From assembly GCA_021604505.1 (NCBI GenBank), contig BQJC01000004.1, forward strand, positions 234,278-298,277: a DNA stretch of 64,000 bases. Direction: 5' to 3'. Shown here one piece after another: positions 35,250 through 44,009 of the stretch (position 1 is its first letter; every line of letters begins with the position of its first letter). The position numbers and the translations under genes were made by a program. Below the pieces are notes generated by a model. It was not told the DNA's origin, did not search any database, and saw nothing but the letters and a program-made list of their open reading frames with translations. The DNA is from Nitrospinaceae bacterium (GTDB lineage Bacteria; Nitrospinota; Nitrospinia; Nitrospinales; VA-1).

Positions 35250-35453
35250 TCAATCCTGGAAAGTGAACATGGAGACCAGCAACGCCACGACCAGCGTGAT
35301 GAATAAAATCCCGATCACGTTCATGACCCAGCCACTGCCACCGAAGGTCGGGTAATTGGGGGTCTCCGGGTCGGTCGGCGTCCCGCAATGCGGACATTTT
35401 TTCAATTCTTCAGAAATCTCTTTTCCGCATTCACGGCACTCTGAACCACTCAT
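35250..35453 (-). CDS. Small zinc-ribbon membrane protein
   Basis: A 67-residue protein. A treble/zinc ribbon ECRECGKEI...KCPHCGTP (two CxxC pairs, about residues 5-25) is followed by a linker and one membrane helix (about 42-62). The start is placed at the ATG at 35453 because GGAGA lies seven bases upstream; the longer reading frame to 35489 has no such site. Small zinc-ribbon, single-helix proteins are common and of unknown function. It is followed by the repeat core. Confidence 0.7.
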   Translation of the reverse strand: MSGSECRECGKEISEELKKCPHCGTPTDPETPNYPTFGGSGWVMNVIGILFITLVVALLVSMFTFQD

Positions 35454-35512
35454 AAAACTTTCTCCAAATTCACTGGCTGTTGCCCACAAGACCTTTGCGC
35501 AAGTTCAATTTC

Positions 35513-35580
35513 CCCTCATCCCAGCGAAGAGAAGGGTTTCTTCCTCTCCTCTCAGAGGAGAGGATTGAGGTGAGGAGGAG
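35513..35580. repeat. Palindromic CCTCTCC/GGAGAGG intergenic repeat
   Basis: A perfect 10-bp hairpin CCTCTCCTCT-C-AGAGGAGAGG (35543-35563) is flanked by CCCCTCATCCC on the left and GATTGAGGTGAGG on the right. The overall pattern is that of the widespread CCTCACCC/GGGTGAGG intergenic repeats seen between genes in many bacteria. It fills the gap between the zinc-ribbon and CBS genes. Confidence 0.5.
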
Positions 35581-35581
35581 T

Positions 35582-35977
35582 TTAAAAATCCGTTTTTTTG
35601 TGCAGTTGCAGATAATACTTTTCCAGATCTTTGACGGAAAACATCCCCACAATCTTTTTATCCTTCGTCACGGGAAGGTGGCGGATATGATTTTTTTCCA
35701 TGATGACGCAGGCTTCGGCGACGGTCTGCCCGCCATCAATCGTATATCGCAGTTCTGTCATCACCGCCGAAACCACGATCGCTTTGGGGTCGTTCTCGCC
35801 CCTCAAAACCAGAAGCATCCAGTCGGTTTTGGTAAACATTCCGACATAGTCTTCACCTTCCTTGACCAAAAGCGCACCGATATTGTTGTTGTACATTTTT
35901 GAGACGGCTTCATGGGCGTATTCACCAGGGCTGACCGAATAAAGCGTGGTACTCATGTGATCACCGACTTTGTTCAT
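35582..35977 (-). CDS. CBS-domain pair protein
   Basis: A 131-residue cytosolic protein consisting only of two CBS domains: SVSPGEYAHEAVSKMYNNNIGALLV (about 14-38) and YTIDGGQTVAEACVIMEKNHIRHLPV (about 78-103), each followed by the VGMF motif. CBS pairs usually bind adenosine nucleotides and act as energy or ion sensors. Here there is no enzyme attached, so it is a stand-alone regulator of unknown target. A strong AAGGAG ribosome-binding site precedes the ATG. It lies downstream of the SIMPL-domain gene on the same strand, 28 bases away. Confidence 0.88.
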   Translation of the reverse strand: MNKVGDHMSTTLYSVSPGEYAHEAVSKMYNNNIGALLVKEGEDYVGMFTKTDWMLLVLRGENDPKAIVVSAVMTELRYTIDGGQTVAEACVIMEKNHIRHLPVTKDKKIVGMFSVKDLEKYYLQLHKKTDF

Positions 35978-36005
35978 TTAAAAACTCCTTTTTCATAGAT
36001 CCACT

Positions 36006-36722
36006 TCAATCCGAAAGATAATACTCAACTGTAGAAACCACACGGATCTTCTTGATGTGCGGGTTGTGCCGGTCGCGGGCCGATATGGAGAACTGGCCTT
36101 GCGTGGCCCGCTTGATCTTCCCCAAAAAACTGTTGGAGTCTTTCGCGAATTTTTCCGCCACCTCACGGGCTTTCATCGTCGCTTCTTCCACCATCTCAGG
36201 CTTGACCTTGTTGAGCCGGGTGAAAATATACTCGGTGGTGCGGTACCCTCCCTCGGTGAAAACGATGCCCTGCTTGCCAAGTTTCGCCAGTTGGTTGATG
36301 ATTCCACGAACCTGCTTTACCTTTTGCGAGTAAACGGTGATCGCTTGCTGGGCCGTATAACGAAATTTCACTTTTTGCGGATTGCCGTAACGTTGCGCCA
36401 GTTTGTCGGTGATCGTCGGCGGGGACACGGTGATTTCCGCATCCTCGATCCCGGAATCTTTCAGGAAACCGCGAATCTTCCCGGCTTTATCGTCCAGCGA
36501 GACATACATTTCCGATAAATCATTGCCTGCTTCGGTGAACTGGATGGGCCACAATACGATGTCCGCCGGGTATTCCTTTTCGGACAACCCCTTCACCCGC
36601 ACCGTCCGCTCATATTCCTTAAAGCGGATGGCGCTTTGCCCCAGCAGGTAGCCTAAAACCGTCAACCCAAGAAACACGAACAGGCCCAAAATGAAACTGC
36701 TGGAGAATCTTGAGCTATCCAA
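36006..36722 (-). CDS. SIMPL (DUF541) domain protein, membrane-anchored
   Basis: A 238-residue protein with an N-terminal signal-anchor helix (about 9-28) and a SIMPL/DUF541 domain (about 38-238) showing VRVKGLSEKEYPADIV, the middle FRYTAQQAITV, and ATMKAREVAEKFAKDS. Start is TTG at 36722, with GGAGG eight bases upstream. SIMPL proteins are periplasmic or outer-membrane associated and of uncertain role, linked to envelope stress in some bacteria. It precedes the CBS gene on the same strand. Confidence 0.85.
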   Translation of the reverse strand: MDSSRFSSSFILGLFVFLGLTVLGYLLGQSAIRFKEYERTVRVKGLSEKEYPADIVLWPIQFTEAGNDLSEMYVSLDDKAGKIRGFLKDSGIEDAEITVSPPTITDKLAQRYGNPQKVKFRYTAQQAITVYSQKVKQVRGIINQLAKLGKQGIVFTEGGYRTTEYIFTRLNKVKPEMVEEATMKAREVAEKFAKDSNSFLGKIKRATQGQFSISARDRHNPHIKKIRVVSTVEYYLSD

Positions 36723-36790
36723 AATGCGTTCCTCCGAATCCGGTTGGCTAAAACTGACGTGCCCAACTTAACAAAGGCGGCACGGAATTT

Positions 36791-37516
36791 CTATTTATAA
36801 GATGACTGCCTGTCCATCACCCCTCTCCAGAGGAACCAAGTCCATGTGGCGATGATGCCGACCCATCCAACGAACCGGGTCTTGGCGGCAATGGCCGTGT
36901 CCTGCTCGATCAGGCCAAACCGGAAGAAAAGATTGCGCCAGTCATGGCCATCTTCTCCCATTCCGCCGATCAAGGGCAGAACCAAAGCCCGGGAATCGGC
37001 CATATAGACGGCGATATCAAGCAGGTTTTCAAAACACCAGAACAGTCCGAAGGCGAACCCCACGGCGTCCCTTTTAGCCCAAAAAGCGGCGGCAACCATG
37101 GCCGGGACCAGAACCTGATTCAGACTCCCCCCGAAAATGGCCAATATTCGATTTCCGAAAACTCCGAATATCCAATGGCCCGCTTCATGGAACACCAGGT
37201 TCACATTGTGCACAAAATACAATATCGTGGAGTCGGAGCCCATCACATTTTTGCTGGCCAGCAAATAAACCATGATGGCAAACCCAGCGGATAGAGCCGC
37301 CATCGCCGGAGTCGAAACCGGTTGCCAGGGAAGAGACCCGAGTTGACGTATTCTGCCGAAAACCGTTTCTGATGTTTCTTTTAAAGGTTCATTGCTATGG
37401 TCAACCTGGCTCTTGGCCTTTCTGTTCTGGATCTCGTAATATTTGGAAAAAACGATTCCGCACTGAATACAGGTTGGATTGGAAGTTTGCTCATGACCAC
37501 ACTTTGGACATTTCAT
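36791..37516 (-). CDS. Zinc-ribbon membrane protein with HEXXH motif
   Basis: A 241-residue integral membrane protein. It begins with a zinc ribbon MKCPKCGHEQTSNPTCIQCGIVF, followed by five or six hydrophobic segments. HEAGH occurs in LVFHEAGHWIFGVFG (about residue 122), a zinc-protease-type motif within a membrane helix, as in site-2-type (M50) proteases. A second acidic site is not obvious, so peptidase activity is a guess. The start is at the ATG at 37516, with GAAGGTGG upstream, giving an 11-base gap after cinA. The longer frame back to 37642 would overlap cinA and lacks support. It lies downstream of cinA. Confidence 0.75.
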   Translation of the reverse strand: MKCPKCGHEQTSNPTCIQCGIVFSKYYEIQNRKAKSQVDHSNEPLKETSETVFGRIRQLGSLPWQPVSTPAMAALSAGFAIMVYLLASKNVMGSDSTILYFVHNVNLVFHEAGHWIFGVFGNRILAIFGGSLNQVLVPAMVAAAFWAKRDAVGFAFGLFWCFENLLDIAVYMADSRALVLPLIGGMGEDGHDWRNLFFRFGLIEQDTAIAAKTRFVGWVGIIATWTWFLWRGVMDRQSSYK

Positions 37517-37527
37517 TGGTGCCACCT

Positions 37528-38802
37528 TCAACTGATTTTCTTTTGACCTTTCATGAGATGACGACGCAGAAGATCGAGAGCGGCCTGGGCGGCCCGCTCT
37601 TTGTTGCGGCCACGATCCTGATGAAAAATAAATTTTAGGCATTCGGAATGGTCCGCATCGCTCACCGCAATGAACGTCAGTCCCACCGGCTTGTCTTGCG
37701 TGCCTCCCGTGGGGCCTGCGATCCCGGTGACAGACAGCCCAAAATCCGTCCCGGCGCTTTTGCGAATGCCTTCGGCCATGGCCAGCGCCACTTCCTGGCT
37801 CACCGCGCCATGTTTTTCCAAAAGATCCTCCCCAACGCCCAACCGTTTATGCTTAGCTTCGTTGCTGTAAGTAACGGCCCCTTCAAGAAAATATTCCGAG
37901 CTTCCGGAAACCTGCGTCAATCGATGTCCGATCAATCCCCCCGTGCACGATTCGGCGACCGCCAGAGTCTTTTTATTCTGCTTTAGAAGGTTGCCAACGT
38001 TTTCTTCCAGAGTTTCACTCCCGGTACCAAAAATATACTTTGCCACTTTTGCCCTCACCAGAATTTCCGCCTCGTCCAGACGGCCCCTGGCGTCTCCATC
38101 GCTTTTAGCCAAAACGGACAACCGAATGCGGACTCCCATATGAGACGGAAGCGAAGCCACCGTCACCCATTGCTCCAATGGTTTCACGGAACCGATCAGG
38201 GACCAGAGATCCGATTCGGAAATCCCCGTCGTGAGGAGGACCCGATGCCAGATTTTTAACGCCTCCTGAGACGACAACTGCGGTTTGAGATATTTATCAA
38301 ACAAATGTTCCATCTCCAACGGGACTCCAGGGAGCGCATAAAGCTTTTTGCCTTCTTTCTCGAACAATAACCCTGGCGCCGTTCCCTTTTCATTGTACAA
38401 AACCGCCGCCCGGTCGGGGACGTTGTACTGGCTTTCCATACTGGCGGACATTTTCCGTCCTCTGGCCTTAAAAAACCCTTCGAGCATTTGGGCCACCTTT
38501 TCATCTTTTTTGAATCCGCTCTGGAATAGTTCCGCGAGCACGGTTTTAGTGATGTCATCATGAGTCGAACCAAGCCCTCCGGTGACGACGACCACACCCA
38601 CCCGTTTAAGCGCTTCCTGCACCACCTCCTGAATGACTGGTTTATCATCGCCCACAACGGTGATTCTGGAAACAGCCACTCCGACCGTCTGCAACCGTTC
38701 ACTCAAAAACCGCGAATTGCTGTCCTGGATCAGTCCGCTGACCACTTCATTGCCGATGGCGATGATTTCCGCCTGTCGTACTCCCGATTCCCTAGGAAAC
38801 AC
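37528..38802 (-). CDS. cinA: CinA-like nicotinamide-nucleotide amidase / competence-damage protein
   Basis: A 424-residue protein in two domains. The N-terminal MoCF/MoaB-like part (about 8-180) has the start AEIIAIGNEVVSG, VVVVTGGLGSTHDDIT and the region YALPGVPLEME. The C-terminal CinA/PncC amidase part (about 265-410) has VAESCTGGLIGHRLTQVSGSS and VTGIAGPTGGTQDKPVGL. It deamidates nicotinamide mononucleotide and is often induced with competence or DNA damage. GGAGAAAA precedes the start. It is upstream of the zinc-ribbon HEXXH gene on the same strand. Confidence 0.93.
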   Translation of the reverse strand: MFPRESGVRQAEIIAIGNEVVSGLIQDSNSRFLSERLQTVGVAVSRITVVGDDKPVIQEVVQEALKRVGVVVVTGGLGSTHDDITKTVLAELFQSGFKKDEKVAQMLEGFFKARGRKMSASMESQYNVPDRAAVLYNEKGTAPGLLFEKEGKKLYALPGVPLEMEHLFDKYLKPQLSSQEALKIWHRVLLTTGISESDLWSLIGSVKPLEQWVTVASLPSHMGVRIRLSVLAKSDGDARGRLDEAEILVRAKVAKYIFGTGSETLEENVGNLLKQNKKTLAVAESCTGGLIGHRLTQVSGSSEYFLEGAVTYSNEAKHKRLGVGEDLLEKHGAVSQEVALAMAEGIRKSAGTDFGLSVTGIAGPTGGTQDKPVGLTFIAVSDADHSECLKFIFHQDRGRNKERAAQAALDLLRRHLMKGQKKIS

Positions 38803-38962
38803 GTTTTCTCCTTTTTTCCAGAAAAATCAACTAATTCGCCCATCCAGTTTGCCAAGTCCACACCATTTGATTTAATATAATCGCTAACCGATTGAATCCC
38901 AAAAAAATTCGTTATTTCGGAACCTTTTCCAGCAAATCAACAAAAGGACTCCTTTGAAAAAT

Positions 38963-39427
38963 ATGCATGACCCACAACAGTTATTGATCGATCTGAAAAG
39001 TCCGAATCCTGACACCCGCAATCACGCGACTCAGGAACTCTGGTTGATGTGGTACCGGGAAGCCGGAGACGAGGCGGAAGAAGAACTCAACCGCGGCACC
39101 CGGCTCATGGGTGAAAACCACATGGACCAGGCCCAACAGGTTTTCAACCATCTCATCACAAACTTTCCCGATTTCGCCGAAGCCCATAACAAGCTGGCCA
39201 CCCTGTTATTTTTAATGGAAAAATATGAGGATTCGGTATTTGAATGCGAACAGACTTTAAAATTGAACCCAAACCATTTCGGCGCTCTTCATGGGCTGGG
39301 AATGTGCCAGTATAAACTCGCACGCTACGACCAGGCTCTGAAAAGTTTTGAGAGAGCCCTGGAAATCCAGCCTTACGCAGACGCCAACCGGGGATATATC
39401 GCCCGTTGCCGGGGAAAATTAAATTGA
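38963..39427 (+). CDS. TPR-repeat protein
   Basis: A 154-residue soluble protein with three to four TPR-like repeats (about 45-145): GENHMDQAQQVFNHLITNFPDFAEAHNKLA, then KYEDSVFECEQTLKLNPNHFGALHGLG, then RYDQALKSFERALEIQPYADA. TPRs mediate protein-protein contact; no other function is visible. The start is uncertain: the ATG at 38963 is preferred, but a TTG at 38954 with AGGACT upstream is possible. A perfect TATAAT lies upstream at 38876-38881 without a good -35. The MFS gene follows by 10 bases. Confidence 0.8.
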   Translation: MHDPQQLLIDLKSPNPDTRNHATQELWLMWYREAGDEAEEELNRGTRLMGENHMDQAQQVFNHLITNFPDFAEAHNKLATLLFLMEKYEDSVFECEQTLKLNPNHFGALHGLGMCQYKLARYDQALKSFERALEIQPYADANRGYIARCRGKLN

Positions 39428-39437
39428 AGCTGGTATT

Positions 39438-40664
39438 TTGAACGACTACTCAACGCTCTCCAAAGCAGAAATCACCGGAAAAACCTACAAATGCGACCTG
39501 GCGCGCGGCGGGTTCGAAGGGATGCTGGCCGCCGGCTCGCAGACCTTTTGTCTCTTCATCGCCATTCGGTATTTTAACGCCGACGAGACCATCAAATCCC
39601 TGATCGCAGCCGCTCCCTTCATGGGGATGTTTTTATCCCTCATCCTCGTTCACTACGCTGAAGGCACGGGATTGCGTAAATCCCTTCTGGGTGCACTGCC
39701 TTCCGTCATGACCGGGCTGTGCCTGATCATTGCCGCCTGGTCCAAAACGGTGGAAGTGTACGCCTTGTTCATCATCATCGGATACATCGGACGCAGCGCA
39801 TTACTGCCATTTTTGACAGATATTTACGGCGACAATTACCCGCCCGAGAAGCGCGGCAACTTTTTTTCCATACCTCTCATTCTGACGGTCGGAATATCGG
39901 CGGCGTTCGGCTACCTGGGTTCCTCGCTGCTGGAAGTCGATATCGAATACTTCACCTGGTTGTTCACCCTGCTCGGTTTCAGTGCCCTGGCCAAAGCCTG
40001 GGCGATCTATTGCATGCCCACCAAAAACATCGAAGCAAATACGCACTGGCATCCCCTGGCCAACTTCAAATACATGTTTCAGGACCGCGCCTTCGGGTAT
40101 GTCCTGCTGACCTGGTTCATCATGGGGTTTGCCAATCTGTGGACGCTTCCTTTAAGAGTGGATTACGTCACCTCTGCTGAATTCGGCATCGAAGGCTCCG
40201 CAATCTTCGTGGCGATGATCATCACCGTCATTCCCGATACCATCCGCATGCTTTTCATCCCCTTCTGGGCCAGAATGTTCGACCGCATGAATTTTGTGAC
40301 CCTAAGAATCATTCTCAATCTTCTGTTCGCCGTGGGAGTGGGAGCGTTTTTCATATCGAAAAACCCCTGGGTTATCGGCATCGGTTCGGGATTGATCGGC
40401 TTAGCCTTTGCCGGAGGAAGCATCGCCTGGAGCCTGTGGGTGACGAAATACGCGCCTCCCGGAAAAACCGCGGCTTACATGTCCGTTCATGTCAGCCTGA
40501 CGGGGATACGGGGAACCATTGGGCCCATGATCGGCTACTGGGCTTATGAAAAAATTGGCGTGGTCAATGTCGGTCTGCTTTCGACGGCCATGATGGTGGT
40601 CGCCAGTCTGATGCTCATTCCCGAAATCAAACATGGAAGAAGAGCTAAAAACGAAGGGAGATGA
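39438..40664 (+). CDS. Major facilitator superfamily transporter
   Basis: A 408-residue inner-membrane protein with about 12 hydrophobic segments and a central loop near residue 190-210 (HWHPLANFKYMF). The motif GYIGRSALLPFLTDIYGDNYPPEKRGNFFS contains an MFS-type loop 2-3 pattern (DxxPPxxRG), and a second appears late (KYAPPGKTAAYMS). Substrate is unknown. The start is TTG at 39438; it lies 10 bases after the TPR gene and is probably cotranscribed with it. Confidence 0.85.
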   Translation: MNDYSTLSKAEITGKTYKCDLARGGFEGMLAAGSQTFCLFIAIRYFNADETIKSLIAAAPFMGMFLSLILVHYAEGTGLRKSLLGALPSVMTGLCLIIAAWSKTVEVYALFIIIGYIGRSALLPFLTDIYGDNYPPEKRGNFFSIPLILTVGISAAFGYLGSSLLEVDIEYFTWLFTLLGFSALAKAWAIYCMPTKNIEANTHWHPLANFKYMFQDRAFGYVLLTWFIMGFANLWTLPLRVDYVTSAEFGIEGSAIFVAMIITVIPDTIRMLFIPFWARMFDRMNFVTLRIILNLLFAVGVGAFFISKNPWVIGIGSGLIGLAFAGGSIAWSLWVTKYAPPGKTAAYMSVHVSLTGIRGTIGPMIGYWAYEKIGVVNVGLLSTAMMVVASLMLIPEIKHGRRAKNEGR

Positions 40665-40700
40665 CCTTATTTTTTCGCGAGGAGGGTTTTGAGGCTAAAA

Positions 40701-41075
40701 TTAATCAGTCACCGCTTTTATAATCTTGTATGGCAGGTTTGCGTTGTTTAATTCGCCTTTGTCCAGGTAATCGAAGGCGCCTTTTTTAATCAGTTCCGAA
40801 GCCAGCTCATCGTCCCCATAACCGGTCAGGACGATAAACGGAACTTTAACGCCGGCTTCACGGGATTGTTTTAGAACTTCCAGGCCCGTCACACCAGGAA
40901 TCACATAATCAATCAAGACACAGTCGTAGGCGTTGGATTTTAATTTATCCAACCCGGAGGATGCGGAATCGGCCTCTTCAATTTCGACCTGCAATTCCGA
41001 TTTCTCCAGCAGATCCTTAATAATAAGCCGATCTTCGGCATCATCTTCCACCAGAAGAATCTTTATAGATTTCAT
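40701..41075 (-). CDS. Single-domain response regulator (CheY/Rcp1-like)
   Basis: A 124-residue receiver domain and nothing else. The acidic pair VEDD (about 9-12), phospho-acceptor Asp56 in DCVLIDYVIPG, conserved Thr in IVLTGYG and Lys in LDKGELNN are all present, so it should be phosphorylated normally. It has no output domain, so it acts by contact with a target protein. The cognate kinase is not adjacent. It lies convergent with the MFS gene. Confidence 0.9.
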   Translation of the reverse strand: MKSIKILLVEDDAEDRLIIKDLLEKSELQVEIEEADSASSGLDKLKSNAYDCVLIDYVIPGVTGLEVLKQSREAGVKVPFIVLTGYGDDELASELIKKGAFDYLDKGELNNANLPYKIIKAVTD

Positions 41076-41409
41076 GTATGCCCATGAGAAAAATCAAACT
41101 ATGCGGATATTTCTAAAAAAAAGAACTTTACCACGAACTTAACATTACACAATAGAAAAATGTTTCAATACATTACAGGAGGGACTATAAAGTTATTTTT
41201 TAAAGAGAAGCCTTTTCAGGTAAAGGTTTTTCTTAATAGCACCCCCCTTTTGTTTTCTGGAATACGAATAACCAAACATTTCACCCATTGTTGCCCAGCA
41301 AGCCCACTGAAAGTCCCTTCTTGATCCCTTCGAAAAAACTTGCTATAAAATCAGTTTCACCCCTGCCTCTGGGTATTAAATAATCAATGAAAATAGGAGA
41401 CTCTCCAGT
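41076..41409. other. Intergenic region upstream of purE
   Basis: A 334-base region. It contains the purE promoter listed separately. A weak hairpin AGCCTTT/AAAGGTT followed by TTTTCTT (about 41208-41234) is also present; no gene of matching strand lies before it. Confidence 0.4.
41321..41349 (+). promoter_or_regulatory. Probable sigma-70 promoter of the purE-tsaC-acpS unit
   Basis: TTGATC (41321-41326) and TATAAA (41344-41349), spacing 17 bases, lie about 60 bases upstream of the purE start codon. I see no PurR-type operator. Confidence 0.5.
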
Positions 41410-41928
41410 TTGAGCAAACCACTAGTCGGCATCATCATGGGCAGTGATTCAGATTTTCCTGTCATGGAAGAAACCAGCAACATTCTGAAACAATTCAACG
41501 TGGATCATGAAATCCTTGTGGCATCGGCACACAGGTCCCCGGCGCGGACCAGGAATTACGTCAAAAAGGCGGAAAAAAACGGCATTAAAATCCTGATCGC
41601 AGGCGCAGGCGCCGCGGCTCATCTCGCGGGAACCATCGCGGCGGAGAGCATCCTGCCTGTCATCGGCGTACCACTCGATTCCAGCCCGCACAAAGGTCTG
41701 GACGCTCTGTTATCCACGTCGCAAATGCCGGGCGGCGTTCCGGTGGCGACCATGGGCATCGGAAAATCCGGAGCCAGAAACGCGGGCCTCTTGGCAGTGC
41801 AGATCCTGGCTCTGGAAGACAGCAAATTGCACTCAAAGCTCCTGCAATACAAAAAATATCAGGCCAAAGAGGTCGAACTCAAAAGCCGTAAGGTTCAAAC
41901 CGCTCATGCCCGAAACAATAAAGATTGA
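41410..41928 (+). CDS. purE: N5-carboxyaminoimidazole ribonucleotide mutase PurE
   Basis: A 172-residue enzyme for the PurE (class I) step of purine synthesis. It shows VGIIMGSDSDFPVM (residues 6-19), ASAHRSPART and AGAGAAAHLAGTIAA as conserved signatures. It begins TTG at 41410, with GGAGACTC just upstream. tsaC starts 23 bases before purE ends, so the two are translationally coupled. Confidence 0.95.
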   Translation: MSKPLVGIIMGSDSDFPVMEETSNILKQFNVDHEILVASAHRSPARTRNYVKKAEKNGIKILIAGAGAAAHLAGTIAAESILPVIGVPLDSSPHKGLDALLSTSQMPGGVPVATMGIGKSGARNAGLLAVQILALEDSKLHSKLLQYKKYQAKEVELKSRKVQTAHARNNKD

Positions 41929-42565
41929 TTTTGACGACGAAGCCAGTTTCAGGACCCAGATCGTAAGAATCAAGCGGGTTCTCAATCTCGGCGGGGTGGT
42001 GGCTTTTCCAACGGACACGTTTTACGGACTTGGAGCCAACCCCTTCCATCAAAAGGCCGTTTCCCGGATTTTTGAAATCAAGCAACGGCCGGAAAACAAA
42101 CCCCTCTTGGTGTTGATTGATTCACCCCATCAAATAAATTCCCTGGCCGAAGAAATAAACCCGACCGCGGAAATTTTAATGGAAAAACTCTGGCCGGGTC
42201 CGTTGACACTCTTGTTGAACGCCCACCGGCATTTGCTTCCACAATTGACAGGAAACACGGGAAAAATCGGTATTCGCCAACCGGGGAACGATCGGGCCCG
42301 CCAATTTCTTTCAGGCATTGGATTTCCTCTAACGGCAACCAGCGCCAACATCAGCGGGTCCAATAACGCCGTGACCGCCGAAGAAGTCGAGGAATCTCTA
42401 GGGTCCCGGGTTGATCTGATTGTGGATGGAGGTTCCGCCCCCGGTGAAAAAGAATCCACGGTTATTGATGTGACCCTGTCGCCGCCCCTGATCGTCCGTG
42501 AAGGCGCGGTGTCCAAGGAAGAAATCGAAACGGTTCTGGAAATGCCCTGCATCTCCGTTCCCTGA
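41906..42565 (+). CDS. tsaC: Threonylcarbamoyl-AMP synthase (TsaC/YrdC/Sua5 family)
   Basis: A 219-residue enzyme that makes threonylcarbamoyl-adenylate for t6A37 tRNA modification. The core GGVVAFPTDTFYGLGANPF, KQRPENKPLLVLI, WPGPLTLLL and the late PLTATSANISGS are present. It is longer than the short TsaC form but lacks the Sua5 C-terminal domain. It starts within purE (overlap of 23 bases). acpS follows three bases after its stop. Confidence 0.92.
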   Translation: MPETIKIDFDDEASFRTQIVRIKRVLNLGGVVAFPTDTFYGLGANPFHQKAVSRIFEIKQRPENKPLLVLIDSPHQINSLAEEINPTAEILMEKLWPGPLTLLLNAHRHLLPQLTGNTGKIGIRQPGNDRARQFLSGIGFPLTATSANISGSNNAVTAEEVEESLGSRVDLIVDGGSAPGEKESTVIDVTLSPPLIVREGAVSKEEIETVLEMPCISVP

Positions 42566-42568
42566 GTT

Positions 42569-42946
42569 ATGATCGTTGGAACAGGCGTGGACATCGTCGA
42601 AGTCGCCCGGATCAATAAGTCCCTGGAAAAATATTCCCCCCGGTTTGAGGAAAAAATTTTCACCGCCGACGAAATTGGTTACTGCCGCTCCAAAGCCAAA
42701 CCGGACATCCATTTTGCCGCGCGATTTGCCGCTAAAGAGGCCGTGATGAAATGCATGGGAGTGGGAATGGACCAGCAAATCGCTTTCAAAGACATTGAGA
42801 TCACTAATTTAAAAACCGGAAAACCCCAGGTCAACCTGTCTGGAAAAGGTAAGGAACTTTTTATACTGTTAAAAATCAAAACCATCCACATATCCCTGTC
42901 GCATGACAAGAATTACGCCGTCGCTCAAGCCATCGCCGAAAGTTAA
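42569..42946 (+). CDS. acpS: Holo-[acyl-carrier-protein] synthase AcpS
   Basis: A 125-residue phosphopantetheinyl transferase that activates acyl carrier protein. It has VGTGVDIVEVARI (3-15), FAARFAAKEAVMKCMG, and the late HISLSHDKNYAVA, including the metal-binding Asp and Glu. It is the third gene of the purE-tsaC-acpS unit and starts three bases after tsaC. Confidence 0.95.
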   Translation: MIVGTGVDIVEVARINKSLEKYSPRFEEKIFTADEIGYCRSKAKPDIHFAARFAAKEAVMKCMGVGMDQQIAFKDIEITNLKTGKPQVNLSGKGKELFILLKIKTIHISLSHDKNYAVAQAIAES

Positions 42947-43043
42947 TAAAACGTTTCAACTCGCATGATTTGCTAACCGCTTGCGTTTTATCCATTGAAA
43001 ATCAGGGCGGACCGTTAGCCTTTGCCCAACATCTCAACCGACC

Positions 43044-43985
43044 ATGCCCAGGAAAAAAACTTTCTTCACAAAACCCAGGCATATTCTGGAATATAGCGGC
43101 ATACAATTGCTCTCCCTGATGATCCGCCCTCTTTCCAGCCGCCAGGTGTACCGCATCGGTCAGGTGACAGGCAGGTGGTTCCACGCTTTATCCAAAAGGC
43201 GAGTTCAAATCGCCGCGGCCAATCTCGACATCGCATTTGGAGATTCCAAATCGCCGCAGGAAAAAAACCGGATCATCCGGCAATCCTTCATACAAATGAC
43301 CGTATCCACCCTGCAGTGCCTGTGGCTTCAATACGATTCGGAAAAACGCGTCAACCAATTGTTCCCGGAAAAACCCAAAGCGCTCAACATTTTGATAGAT
43401 TGCCTGGAAAAGAAACGAGGTGCGTTTATCCTCATGGCCCATTACGGCAACTGGGAAGCGATGGCGATGTACAACGGGTACCTGGGGGTCATGCACCTTT
43501 ATTCCATCGTCAGACCCCTGGACAACCCCTATCTCGAAAAAACCACCCGCGCTTTTAGGACCCGCTCCGGCAACGGCATATTTTTTCGCGACGATTCGCC
43601 CCTCAAGATCGTCCGCGCTTTAAAAAACAATTCCTGCGTCGCCGTGATGATGGATCAAAACACCGCGGTCGGAGGCATTTTTGTCGATTTTTTTGGGAAA
43701 AAAGCCGCCACCCCCCGTTCCGTCGCCCTGTTGAGCTACAAAATGAACACCCCTATCCTTCCCATCTTTGTTCATCCTGACAACAATGGAACCTACACCA
43801 TCGAAATCCAACCGGAGCTGAAACTGGAGAAAACCGGGAATAAAAAGGAGGATGTTTTAAGCTGGACCCAGGAATGCCAAAAGGCCATCGAAGCCGTGGT
43901 AAGAAAACACCCGGAGAATTGGATGTGGGTCCACCGCCGCTGGAAAACCCGGCCTCCGGAGGAAAGTGGAAATAAAATCTATTGA
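43044..43985 (+). CDS. LpxL/HtrB-family lysophospholipid acyltransferase
   Basis: A 313-residue membrane-associated acyltransferase. An N-terminal amphipathic or membrane segment (about 15-40) precedes the fold with the catalytic HYGNWE (about 133-138, HxxxxE), then RPLDNPYLEK and MMDQNTAVGGIFVDFFGKKAATPRS. It resembles LpxL-type lipid A secondary acyltransferases; a role in lipid A or another lipid is inferred from that. It is followed 14 bases on by the convergent DoxX gene. Confidence 0.87.
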   Translation: MPRKKTFFTKPRHILEYSGIQLLSLMIRPLSSRQVYRIGQVTGRWFHALSKRRVQIAAANLDIAFGDSKSPQEKNRIIRQSFIQMTVSTLQCLWLQYDSEKRVNQLFPEKPKALNILIDCLEKKRGAFILMAHYGNWEAMAMYNGYLGVMHLYSIVRPLDNPYLEKTTRAFRTRSGNGIFFRDDSPLKIVRALKNNSCVAVMMDQNTAVGGIFVDFFGKKAATPRSVALLSYKMNTPILPIFVHPDNNGTYTIEIQPELKLEKTGNKKEDVLSWTQECQKAIEAVVRKHPENWMWVHRRWKTRPPEESGNKIY

Positions 43986-43990
43986 TTCGG

Positions 43991-44009
43991 TGAAAGAGTT
44001 ACTCTTTCA
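43991..44009. other. Hairpin at the convergent acyltransferase/DoxX ends
   Basis: TGAAAGAG-TTA-CTCTTTCA is a perfect 8-bp stem with a 3-base loop, spanning the end of the DoxX gene just after the acyltransferase stop. There is no T-run on either strand, so it is not a standard terminator; it may still protect or separate the two convergent transcripts. Confidence 0.35.

Noticed and set aside
35454-35489. Longer start for the zinc-ribbon protein
   Set aside because: The ATG at 35453 has GGAGA seven bases upstream; the longer frame has no such site.
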